Source: Mariannaea sp. PMI_226
Lineage: Eukaryota > Ascomycota > Sordariomycetes > Hypocreales > Nectriaceae
Direction: 5' to 3'
DNA length: 64,000 nucleotides
Assembly: GCA_024336345.1 (NCBI GenBank)
Contig: JANFOG010000005.1
Coordinates: 2,666,001-2,730,000, forward strand
Within the stretch, counting starts at the first letter, position 1; every line of letters begins with the position of its first letter. Shown piece after piece: positions 48,001 to 56,504 of the stretch. The translations under genes were made by a program, and so were the position numbers. The notes beneath the pieces were generated by a model. The model was not told the origin of the DNA, did no database searches, and saw only the letters and a program-made list of their open reading frames with translations.

Positions 48001-48712
48001 CACGCTTAGTGTCCACATTCAAGACCACGCGATCAACCAGGCCATGCCCCAACTTGCCACCGGACCCCAATGCGCCTGCAGAGGATGAGGACAGACGACG
48101 AAATACTCCCAAGAAACCAGCCTGATTGCTTCGCGGTGGAGCGGGAGTATATGGACCATTGCCCTCTGGCTTTGTTGCGTGCTGGAGGACAGCGTTTCTG
48201 GTAGGGCTGATCTTAGGCGGCGGGGGTTCATCCTGTGCCGTCGGTGAAGGTAGCGGCTGAGGTGGCGTGGCTGGTGTGCTTGTTGGACTGGAGGAGAACT
48301 TTGCTGAGATATTGGAGAACCATGAGTTTCGGCGTTGGAGAGAGGGGGGTGTTGGACTCTGTTTGTCTATTGAGCCGGATCGCGAGTTCCGCCTCTGTGA
48401 ATTCGAGCCGTTAGGAGGTGTGGACTGGCCATTTGGTGACGCATCTGGTGAAGAAGCCGAAGCCGGCGCCCTGGCCGATGCGCCTGGGATCTGTCGGGGT
48501 ACTGCAGGCGATAGTGATTTTCCAGGCGGTGAATTTCTGTGTGCTTTTTCTAAACAGGCGGTTAGCTGTGCGAGTTCTTGGATGGACTCGTCAAAGGTGA
48601 TGCAATGCGCATCTGGCGATTGTGAGGGTTGGTGGCAAGGAATTGTACAGCACATGCCTTTGGGAGCGCCGTGGGTCATCCAACTCACGTCGACGCCGTG
48701 TACCTGCTCCAT
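45011..48712 (-). CDS. Leucine-rich-repeat protein, Mhp1-like
   Basis: Two exons (48712-46518, 46439-45011) encode 1,207 aa. The first about 380 residues are Ser/Pro/Gln- then Lys/Glu-rich and likely disordered. A leucine-rich-repeat region follows (about 440-900) with ribonuclease-inhibitor-like repeats such as RELLLENSGLSDEGLRVIL, ERLVLKNNKLGPDGW, KFLDISQIQFP, RRLGLAHNGIDDEGVQHVV and RFIDLSQNHALF. The C-terminus is charged and helical. In filamentous fungi this architecture is annotated as cell-wall biogenesis protein Mhp1; I recall that name but cannot confirm orthology to yeast MHP1. The single 78-nt intron is in frame, has no stop and contains a T17 run on the coding strand. The start begins MEQVHGVDVSWM. 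Probably a cytosolic scaffold. Confidence 0.78.
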   Translation of the reverse strand: MEQVHGVDVSWMTHGAPKGMCCTIPCHQPSQSPDAHCITFDESIQELAQLTACLEKAHRNSPPGKSLSPAVPRQIPGASARAPASASSPDASPNGQSTPPNGSNSQRRNSRSGSIDKQSPTPPSLQRRNSWFSNISAKFSSSPTSTPATPPQPLPSPTAQDEPPPPKISPTRNAVLQHATKPEGNGPYTPAPPRSNQAGFLGVFRRLSSSSAGALGSGGKLGHGLVDRVVLNVDTKRERCPISELHGSKLRRVAFCVDVEIAPMPRYAESDSTQLKSPDLNQKKKLTEKLEGDALKNPKAVDEQEESNGVALSADEVSRKDKETDQVGSTNDAASKDQSVNGTTAPTPETTKKKEKKKKSEEERKARKEKKRKLAEANGSIPMEIHYESSDDSVVTNSGTTTPKTTTYPTTNPVRIYRRCCQLRETPILKKITEQLTNSTNYSSSTGLVNKLDLTNYWLQLPDLITLGDFLAVVPVRELLLENSGLSDEGLRVILAGLLTARWPIANRRKPKHDIEKQGGVTERLVLKNNKLGPDGWKHLALFIYLCRSLKFLDISQIQFPRQAQMKQNGALANGTQMPRSISDIISSAFGERLGGSTLELVNLGETSPSTEQLGSIIDGLIKCGVRRLGLAHNGIDDEGVQHVVRYISDGKCEGIDLGGNDLGDHMEALASAIQSDSPLWAMGVAGCKLTPSSLGKILPKLVKLKDLRFIDLSQNHALFQSTPSAVGLLRRYVSIAFFFFFFMIPPTGASSILTLSRYLPKMKILKRIHLENVQMSSEQAIALIEVLPEIRHLAHINLLSNSELVKLADARTEEAQEEACALYASLLAASRLSKSLICVDIEVPSEQSGEIVKAMAKQVVAYCLRNMEQIQDADLNATVNATVAAYTATTPDNSLDSSDAKLPPYPDVLAHLVGHDVLDSGDLSDDVSSAPDEDYVIGGTGVVKALACCLNNRGDETRRQSGDFVRDIEDGESSPATLASRAQAKEMSKHLLGGARKIRQRLQPALNKAKANPSDEQNLRKLVFLDDTLQGIIKRFEDEFPDTRVPDTQAAAPVTAKKSQEEGEEHVEELPAVTTPTEEPNMAPSDNEDESGIKVPKPLSRSNSILSKSLAEEEGRILRAGHRFRVSFFTKERMDILNTIDDIGSDPKHVRMLSEFAEDIGGELLQKVKEKGAIRAFKEHRDIVLKSMEASDPEHWEKFVEAQHKARANITVPKSTDSPSPPPQPEEHAVVD
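46440..46517 (-). other. In-frame, stop-free 78-nt intron of LRR gene
   Basis: Donor GTACGT after GGCCTATTGAGAAG, acceptor TTTATCAAG before ATACCTGCC. It is a multiple of three, has no stop, and retention would add 26 residues including a Phe run. Splicing restores GLLRRYLPKMKILKR, which fits the LRR pattern. Confidence 0.75.
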
Positions 48713-49413
48713 GCTAAAAATGATGGGTATCGAGGCGGAGGGAGACGGCGGTGGTGACGCTGGCGCTTAGTATGAGAAAATGAAGATACAAAGGAGAGAA
48801 AAGACTGCGTTGTAGAAGGAATAATAGATGAGTAGAAAAGGAGGAGAAGGACAATGCACCGGGGGGAGGCGGGATGGACAGACGGGACATGGAGATGGAG
48901 ATGGGGATGGGATGGGATGGGATGTGGTGTGGGTGGCCAACAAGTCACCACCAAAGGACGAGCACGGAACGACGCTGATGGAATCAAGCTTGGGTGACAC
49001 TTTAGGTACATGCCGTGTACCTACGAAACCACGGTAGTGGGCGACCACAGTACGTTACCTGCCGACACCACCTACGTCTACACCTTAAAGTACCCATATC
49101 TACCCACTTAAAAGCATAAGCTAAGCGCAGCTTGGGCTGGAGGGGGAGTACTTGGTAGAAAACCTTGGAAGCGGGATGAGCAACAAGACTCTGGGGGGCT
49201 GATGCGAGCACTGCGTGAGCAAGTGTGCGGCCGGTGACATTGCTTTCGGCAGAGGCACAGGGCGAACCACCACGTACCGGATATGGGCTTTGGGTATGGA
49301 GGTAATGGAGGTACCGCATCGGTATCGGCATTTAAGCGTTTCTAGTGGATAAGCCTAAAATGGTGGTGGTGGAATCCTTGGTGAGTTTGTTGATGCCGCG
49401 AATGGACGGACTA

Positions 49414-49440
49414 AGCAGCAGCAGCAGCAGCAGCAGCAGC
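49414..49440. repeat. (AGC)9 trinucleotide repeat, non-coding
   Basis: Nine perfect AGC units outside any supported ORF, a likely polymorphic marker. Confidence 0.9.
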
Positions 49441-50364
49441 ACACTACTGTACCCTCCATCCTAACTGTGCGGACTTTGTGGGCGTAGTAATGAGTCGAGT
49501 CAAATTGTCTAGCTCCAGCCAAGTCGATTCGATTCGGTTCAGGTCCTTGAATGGCTGCTAGGCCGTGGATACAGCCCCAAGAAATTAGATGGGAACGAAT
49601 GCGAGCGAGGGGAAGAAATGTATTGCTTTTTTTTTTTTCTCAACTACTATGTAAGCAGCTAAATATTAACGCAGGTAGGTACCTGGATGCACTTGAGGGA
49701 CGAGAGATTGAGAAGATATAATCATGGATAATACAGAATAATACTGCGGAGACTTTTCTGGGTCGCTCAATTGAATGATTATGTATTGTTGTCCAATCTC
49801 TCTGGATTTTGATTTTGATTTTATCTCTTTTCTTTCTATTATTGTCCGACCAAGGAACAATCCACAGCGTAAACTTGGCCAGATGCCCCCATCAGTCAGC
49901 CCGGGCGTTTTGTTTCCGAGGGATGGAATTACCCTAAGGATGCCTCGGAATTCACGGCATATGCCACAACATCACGTTGCTGAAGTTTACCCAGCCATAT
50001 CCATGCGTTCCTTTGGTCCCCGTCCAACCCATCGCCAGGTACGGAGTACTGGGTCTTGCATCGTGCTGTGCTTGGGAGCTATGCACCCTGCATGCATACT
50101 ATGTACAAGTGCGAGATCTCTTGCTTTGGTCCTTTTTTCCTTTTCTGGGAGTTTTTGCTTTCTTTTTTTTTCTCACCTCTCTTCTTTTCAGCATCTTCAT
50201 GTGTGTGCGAGGATGGAGGCAAATGCAATGCACGCATCTTTCGAAGCGAATGATACCTGTCGGTGCTCCTCTCCTACACACGGGTAGAAGAGGTTTCAAG
50301 CGGCGTAGACCCCTCCCCCATCGAGAAAGAAGAGGTGAGATCAGCCTAATGACAGAAGGAGGTG

Positions 50365-50790
50365 TTACAAAGTCGTACAAACAAGACAAGCTGGATGAAT
50401 ATTCTCATGGTTGCAGCGGATAACTACCAGACAGCACACAATGTCGGCCCCGCCCCGCGCGGGTGAAGGAATGAATGACACGGGCATGTGTATAAAGGAC
50501 ATGGGTTTGATTGATGGCAATGGAATCCTAGTGGCATAGCTACAGTACAGACTAATTCTAGACCATTCGTTATCCCCAGGCCAGACGCTGGGCCGCTCAA
50601 TGTGAGGCTTTGTAATCGGGACATCTCGTTTTGGTATGTCTTTCGAAAACCCGCCACTACCACCACTGCTCCCCCTTCCTTTTCTAAACGCTGCGCATAA
50701 TAATTCAAAGACATCCCAAAACAACATACACACACAGATGCCCAGCGGGAACGCCGAGATCGCAAAAAAATAGTAGGGTGCGCGCCCCAT
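50365..50790 (-). CDS. Possible small membrane protein, 141 aa (doubtful)
   Basis: An ORF whose first about 40 residues form one convincing hydrophobic helix (YYFFAISAFPLGICVCMLFW) followed by a basic, Gly/Ser-rich linker and a Pro-rich stretch. The rest (after about residue 80) looks random, so if real there is probably an unseen intron. Codon choice is mixed rather than biased. No family recognised; kept only as a candidate. Confidence 0.2.
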   Translation of the reverse strand: MGRAPYYFFAISAFPLGICVCMLFWDVFELLCAAFRKGRGSSGGSGGFSKDIPKRDVPITKPHIERPSVWPGDNEWSRISLYCSYATRIPLPSIKPMSFIHMPVSFIPSPARGGADIVCCLVVIRCNHENIHPACLVCTTL

Positions 50791-52701
50791 GGGTTAGCAG
50801 TACCCTTCTTTGGCGCCGCTTTATTCTAACGTCATCTTCGAGCATGCTACCTACCAAAAAGGCCCTTTCACAGACTCCGCAGCCCGTTTGCCTTCAAACC
50901 AGCCCACCGGGTCAAGCGTCGACAGCCCCGAGCGAGAAAGTCTCGATTGGGTACCTGAAGTTGCACCATGTGCTTCCGTGAAACGAAATGACCGCCATCG
51001 CCTAACCTGTGTAAGGTTGTTGTGGAACCCTTACGAGTTGCTGGTAATCATCACCTTATTGTAAAGGGCAGATTGGCAGGCAAACCGACATCAGCCCTAT
51101 TGTACCCGCTTATTGCTGATTTCTGATTTTCGTTCCCTTCTCCAAATGGAGGTACTTTGACTATACATTTATATTACTACCGAAATACACCTTGTGCAGG
51201 TGAAATACTGTTGCAGTGAGGAAAAAAAAAGGCCCTGCGTTCAACACGGTCAAGACGCAAATGCAAGTTCAGGCAATAGGCCGATTCGATATCAGCAAAG
51301 CTCCATTCTCCCGCATCAACGTATGAATGAAATTGCGCCAACAGAGCCCTCGCTAGCCCTCGCCGAACTGCTCTTCCACCAAGAAAAGCCAACCCTGTTA
51401 ATCTGTACTTTGTATTGTAGTAATCTGCAAGAACGGATCAGTGGCGTTTCCTTTCCCACCTAAAACTACGCCAGTTTAACCCAGGATCCCTGTCCTCCAC
51501 CGTTCAGGCTTGATCACTGTCACTGTGTCATCTCACTAGTGACTTGTCGTTTGCTTGAGTTCCCAACCCGTCTCTTCAGCAATGCCGTGCAACATATCAA
51601 GCGATTCAAGGTTAAATATGTTTTTTTTTCCGTGAACTGCCTCACACTACTCATACTGGATGCTGGCTTTTCTTTTCAAGGCGCCTCCTCTACCACCTCG
51701 ACGCCTCCAGTCCTACTCACTCTCCTTACTAGTTTTCGTGTAATGATGTCGTCTGATATTCGCCTAAACCCAACATGCCGATACTCATATCCGGTTTTAC
51801 GAGATCACCATATTTTCTGTTTTGGGGTGATGTGCAGGGTTCAATTCTCACGCCTTGCGTTCTCTCAGCGTTTCTCTCAGCCATGATATCATCATCCTAG
51901 TTCACCTCCCCAAAGAAAGTGTCATTTCCATCTAATTCCCGCGAGTTCTCCCTCTAATGCTCTCAGTATTTACGCCAGTCGTTTGTTCCGGAGCACTGGC
52001 AATAGAGATTACAAATGTTAGCTGAGGTACGTATGAGAAGTTACTAACACATAACTGAGGACAAGCACAGTTTGACCTACGTCCACTGTGATCTATCTGG
52101 TAATAATATTACGCTGTGGACCAAGTTATGTATAGGACAGAAGGGCCTTGGACAGTCATAAATTACCGCGTGGTATTCGGAGAATAATTCCATCAGGTTT
52201 CTTGCAACTTGGGTGTGGATAATTACCGAGTATTCCGTACCGACCTCAAGAACCGAAACCGTCAGGGGCGCCTCTACATGGAACAGTAGTCTAATAAACA
52301 ACGCGCACTTCCCTACCAGTACAGATCCAGAACTACAGGATGAGCGAGCCTCGGATATCCTAACGGCCCAACCGGCTCTAAAGCAAGGTGATAGGGATCC
52401 CGGGTCCTCTTTTATGCTGCCCCGACGACAGCATACATACCCTATAGCTACGAGGTGCACGCACAATATTTCTGGCAATATTTTCCCTTGTTCAAGGGCC
52501 TTTTTCTACGGGCCAGACACACGGCATAAGGGAAACTTTTAGAAGTACAATGAGACACCTGTTCACCGCAGCTATGGAATTTGGCTGGAAGGTATCATTC
52601 ATTTTCATTCGTGCGACCCATAAAACGGATTCCCTTTCCTCGAAACTCCAAACCCAATGCCAAGGTAACCATCCTCACATGTCCATGAATTGACAAACTT
52701 T

Positions 52702-53853
52702 TTACTGCTCGTCCAGGAGAGCCTGGATGCGCTCCTTGACGCGCTCCTCCTTCTCGGCCTTGGTCAGCTTGACGCTGCGGTACTTCTTGGAGATCTCCTT
52801 CCACTCCTCCTTGGTCTTCTTGGGAGCGTCAGACTCGTACTTCTTGAAAGGATCCTCACGGATGGCCTTGTGGGCCTCAGTGTAGAGGTCCTCAAGACCG
52901 TCAGCCTCAACATCATCATCGATGTACTTCTGGAACTGGCTGCGGAAACGCTCCTCATCGTCATCAGCAAGGTTCTCCATGTACTCAGCAACGTGGCCAC
53001 CGTAGATGTAGCTGCGGAGGACATCGGAGTCGAGCTCCTTGCTCTCCATGTCGTAACCGGGGAATCGCTTCTCGGAGTGAGGAACGAAGATACCACCGTC
53101 GGAAGCACCCTTCATGGCACCGAAGACACGGGCACCAGTGGAGGTACGGGCAAGACCAACATCAAGGAAGGCCTTGAAGGGTCGGCGCTCGCCATCGTCG
53201 GTCTCAGCGGCCTCGGTGAGGGTGAACTCACCATCGGCCTCCTCAACACCAGCGAAGTCCTCATCGAGACCGAGCTTCTTCAGGGCACGGCGGGCAATGA
53301 GGAGACCGGTGGCGTAGGCAGCGGCCCAGTTGGTAAGACCGTGCTCAATGCCATAAGCCTTAAGCTCGTGAGAGTAGGCAGAGACGAAGACCTTGTCGCC
53401 AGAGATCTCAGAGCTCACGATCTGGCAGATGATGTCCTTGTTGGTGAAACGGACGACCAGGCGGTACTTGGGAGCATTGTACTTGTTCTTGGCCTGGGTG
53501 ATGAGGCGCTTACGGGCGTAGTAGTCGGTCTTTCCCTCACGACGACGCTTGTACTTGGTCTGGTAGCGGCTGTGACGGACTGTTAGCATGGCAAACAAAA
53601 ATACGGCAAGGAAAAAAGAAGATTGTCAAAGTTATTCTCACCTGTAGTAAGCGCTGTTCTTCACCAACTTGTGGAAAACCTGTCACAATAACCCCCGAGT
53701 CAGCAATTTGCGCTTCAGATTTGCTCGTCCTCCTTCCGAAGCAACTTGCGGTGACTCTCAACGAGCAATTGACATTTCTGTCAAGAATAAAAAAAGATAG
53801 AACATCAAAGAAGCCCCGAAGAGTCTTCTTTGCGATAGGCCTCAGCTTACCAT
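52702..53853 (-). CDS. RPL5: 60S ribosomal protein L5 (uL18)
   Basis: Three exons (53853-53851, 53679-53642, 53569-52702) encode 302 aa. The spliced N-terminus [20 protein letters not shown] and the [17 protein letters not shown] block are hallmarks of eukaryotic L5, which binds 5S rRNA and with L11 docks it into the pre-60S particle. Length is close to yeast Rpl5 (297). The first coding exon is the ATG alone, followed by a 171-nt intron, a layout common in fungal ribosomal protein genes. The acceptor of intron 2 is the inner CACAG, not the first AACAG, because only that restores YYSRYQ. The basic Lys-rich C-terminal helix is intact. A near-complete antisense ORF is a codon-bias shadow. Confidence 0.96.
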
Positions 53854-53950
53854 TTTGACGGATGTGGCCCAACGACGGCTTGGTTATCGATGTTGAAGGT
53901 TGGTGATGGAGAAAGTGCGCAGCGAAATTTTGGTGGGGGATATTTTAGAA

Positions 53951-53958
53951 AACCCTAA
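53951..53958. promoter_or_regulatory. AACCCTAA (Tbf1-type) site upstream of RPL5
   Basis: AACCCTAA lies 98 bp upstream of the RPL5 ATG. It matches the ARCCCTAA (TTAGGGTT) element bound by Tbf1-type factors, enriched at ribosomal protein genes in several ascomycetes. Single copy; function inferred. Confidence 0.5.
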
Positions 53959-54019
53959 CAGCAGCCCCATAACAAAATCGCTTAACCCCACCAAAACTTT
54001 ACACGGGTCGGGGACGAGT

Positions 54020-54025
54020 CACGTG
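54020..54025. promoter_or_regulatory. CACGTG E-box in the RPL5/HAD divergent promoter
   Basis: TCACGTGAT, a bHLH-type E-box (Cbf1-like context RTCACGTG), between RPL5 and the HAD gene. Which gene it serves cannot be told from sequence. Confidence 0.4.
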
Positions 54026-54073
54026 ATGGAATTTTTTTTTGCGAAGACGTGCATATGCACAGTAGGAAGTGAG

Positions 54074-54108
54074 TTATCTTATCTTTCCGCCTTATCATTA
54101 TCTTTATC
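54074..54108. promoter_or_regulatory. Cluster of five GATA-factor (HGATAR) sites
   Basis: On the minus strand five GATAA cores (positions 54074-54078, 54079-54083, 54092-54096, 54098-54102, 54104-54108) each fit HGATAR, the AreA-type GATA-factor consensus. The cluster is about 237 bp before the HAD ATG and about 220 bp before that of RPL5. Confidence 0.55.
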
Positions 54109-54344
54109 TTAGCCCGTCTCCATCCTCCAGTAGCTCCCGCCCCTCTCACCATGCCGAGGTCCCTCGGACTCTATACTTGGTGGAGAGCCTTCCCCAGAGT
54201 TATCAAGGGGCCGCTTGATCCTTTCTCTTTTCAATTTCATCTCTATTTCTTCTTCTTCTCCTTATTCTTCTTCTTCTTCTTCATAATTTAAAGACTTCTG
54301 TATCATTATATCTATCATTATCTGAAATACATTAAACTAAATTG

Positions 54345-55345
54345 ATGAGAAAAATGGCAGTTCAAAAGAAACCAAAGGTGTTACTCTTCGACATGGGTGG
54401 TGTCTGTGTAAGTAACCCAATCAAGAGCCAACAGCAACTTGCTTAGCGAAGTCATTTACATGGGGTCAATCGCGTGATCTTTTGCATGTCATGTGTTCAT
54501 GGCGGTACGAGCATTCCTTGTGCTGATTCTCGCTCTCTTAGGTCAAATCTCCATTCCAAGCAATCCTCGATTACGAATTGGGCAAAGGAATCCCACCTGG
54601 ATGGGTAAACTACTCCATCTCTAGGACATCACCTAATGGATTTTGGCATCAGCTTGAAAGAGGCGAGATCCCCTTGGATAAGGCATTCTATGATGGATTC
54701 AGCCAAGATCTTCACCATGCCGGCCGTTGGAGGGACTTTTACAACAGGGAGCGGTCTAGGAATCCTAGTCTTCCGCAGGAGATTCCGCCTATTCCTTCTA
54801 TAGATGCTCAGTGGCTCTTTGAAGAAATGATGAGGTCTTCAAAGGGGCCAGATCCTTGGATGTTTCCGGCTTTGCAAAACCTCAAGAAGAGCGACGGGTT
54901 CATTCTCGCAGCTCTCAGTAACACTATCATCTTTCCTCCCGGTCATGAGCTTTACATCAAGGACTTTAGTAGTGACCCACTAAGGAGCCTATTCGATGTC
55001 TTTGTCTCCTCAGCTCATATCGGCCTCCGGAAACCTGACCCAAAGGTGTATCAATTTGCAGTCGCTGAATTGGACAAGTTCGCAAAGGCTAATGCCGGCA
55101 GCTCCCGAGGCCAACGGCTGAATTGGACTGAAGGTGTTCAGCCTGGGGACATTGTGTTTCTGGATGACATAGGCGAGAACCTCAAGGCGGCTAGGCTGCA
55201 GGGCTTTGGGACGATCAAGGTCAATCTTGGCAAGGCGTTTGAGGCGGTGGACGAACTTGAACGCTTAACCGGGCTTGAGCTTGCTGGAGACCACCCCCGA
55301 ATACCAGTGCAGCCCAATCGCACTGGTTCCAAGGCAAAGCTCTAA
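54345..55345 (+). CDS. HAD-superfamily hydrolase (ACAD10/epoxide-hydrolase N-domain type)
   Basis: Two exons (54345-54407, 54542-55345) encode 288 aa. HAD motifs are in order: motif I LLFDMGGVC with nucleophile D16, but Gly at position 18 instead of the general acid/base Asp; motif II in ALSNT; motif III Lys in LRKPDPKVY; motif IV DIVFLDDIGENLKAA. DxGG in place of DxDG is typical of the subfamily with soluble epoxide hydrolase and ACAD10 N-terminal domains, so phosphatase activity may be weak or altered. An alternative in-frame ATG lies three codons on (AAAAATGGC) with better context. No signal peptide; likely cytosolic. Divergent from RPL5 with a GATA-site cluster between. Confidence 0.85.
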
Positions 55346-56504
55346 AGATAACTAGAAACTAGAGTATAGCGTAGACTTTAGAATTTATCCAATTCATAAA
55401 CAAAACTTCCAAACTTGCCTCTCCTCTCTTGTGAACTGGAGGTGTGATGGTTCATTCTCTGACTACTTTGCCCGACCATGTACCACCACTTCTCTCAGCT
55501 TCAGCTCTCAGTCTGATAGCCAACTATCCGTTTCATCAAGGAGTGAAATGAGCCACTTTGTGGGCGGCCTGAAAGGGAGAATGTATCGGAGATCGCGAAG
55601 GCTGCCACCCAGTCTGCCAACCAGGGCTACGTACACTTCCTACTCCCTGTACCGACACCTTCCACTTTCGTCCTTAATAAAATTCTTTCTCCCCATTAAA
55701 GAGCAAGGCGGTGCTATTTTTAAAGTGTAAATACATATACCAAAGGGGCTGACGTTGTGTGTTATGTTTCTGATCCCACCTCTCAGCTCGATGAGTTAGT
55801 TGTATCCCCCCCCCCCAAAGAGAGAAAGGGGTTGCAAGAAAAAAAGGCCTTATGAAAGTCATACGACTTTCGATTCTCCAGCTGCAATGCAAGGCAGTGG
55901 CTCAGCTCTAAAGCTAGGCTGTTCTTGTCTTCTGTACTGACTAACACACAACCAACGCTGAAACCAACATGTTGCAAAGTGGACACGGCCACGGCCAGGG
56001 TCGCGGCCATGTTGGGCGCCTAACCCTTCTTACTAGGAGCACAGAGTAAAGACATAAGAATTCTGTGATAAAGAAAGAAATATCTTTACACTATTAAAGA
56101 AACTCAAATTGAATTTGACAAGATAATGAAGTCGTTGGAACGCTCTTGGTCAACTAAGCCCATCATTTGTATCCCAGGGGTGTGCATCTCGACGCTCCAC
56201 ACTCACCAAGGCCACATTGGAATGAATCCCCCACGACCGGAACACCACAAAGAATCCCACGAGGCGTAGATGCATGGGTGGAGTGCGTCGCACTGCGGCT
56301 GTGTAAGAAGGTCACCCACGGCCTCCCTCTGAACGGGGGAGGGGGAGGGGAAGGGCAGAGGGAGTGGTCGCCTAAGAACTGTTCATTCGAGATGTTAAGT
56401 TAAATATGCTGTGAATACCCCATAGTTTTTTCGCCATCCAAACTCATCAACGATATATTACATCCACTACATCGATCTCACTTAGTGAGATCAGTTATTG
56501 CACA
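55346..56504. other. Intergenic: HAD 3' UTR and T5orf172 promoter
   Basis: 1.16 kb between co-oriented genes, with a C12 run near 55807-55818. No ORF with codon structure. The last 100 bp are AT-rich and contain the palindrome at 56474-56492. Confidence 0.55.
56474..56492 (+). promoter_or_regulatory. Perfect 9-bp inverted repeat before T5orf172 ATG
   Basis: GATCTCACTTAGTGAGATC: 9-bp arms around one central base, ending 12 nt before the ATG at 56505. It could form a hairpin in the leader or be a dimer operator; this is inferred from symmetry only. Confidence 0.5.

Larger units (their letters stand above)
48713..52701. other. Intergenic region between LRR gene and RPL5
   Basis: The LRR gene leader/promoter is at the left, with GGGAT repeats near 48905-48925. 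It contains an (AGC)9 repeat at 49414-49440, TACGGAGTAC at 50040-50049 and a low-confidence small ORF at 50365-50790. 51000-52690 shows nothing I can support; its right end holds the RPL5 3' UTR. Confidence 0.5.

Noticed and set aside
51836..51856. GGTTCAATTC, like a tRNA B box
   Set aside because: The T-stem does not pair and no A box lies upstream.
52690..53586. 298-codon plus-strand ORF
   Set aside because: Exact antisense of RPL5; long open frame caused by strong codon bias of the sense gene; Leu-rich nonsense protein.
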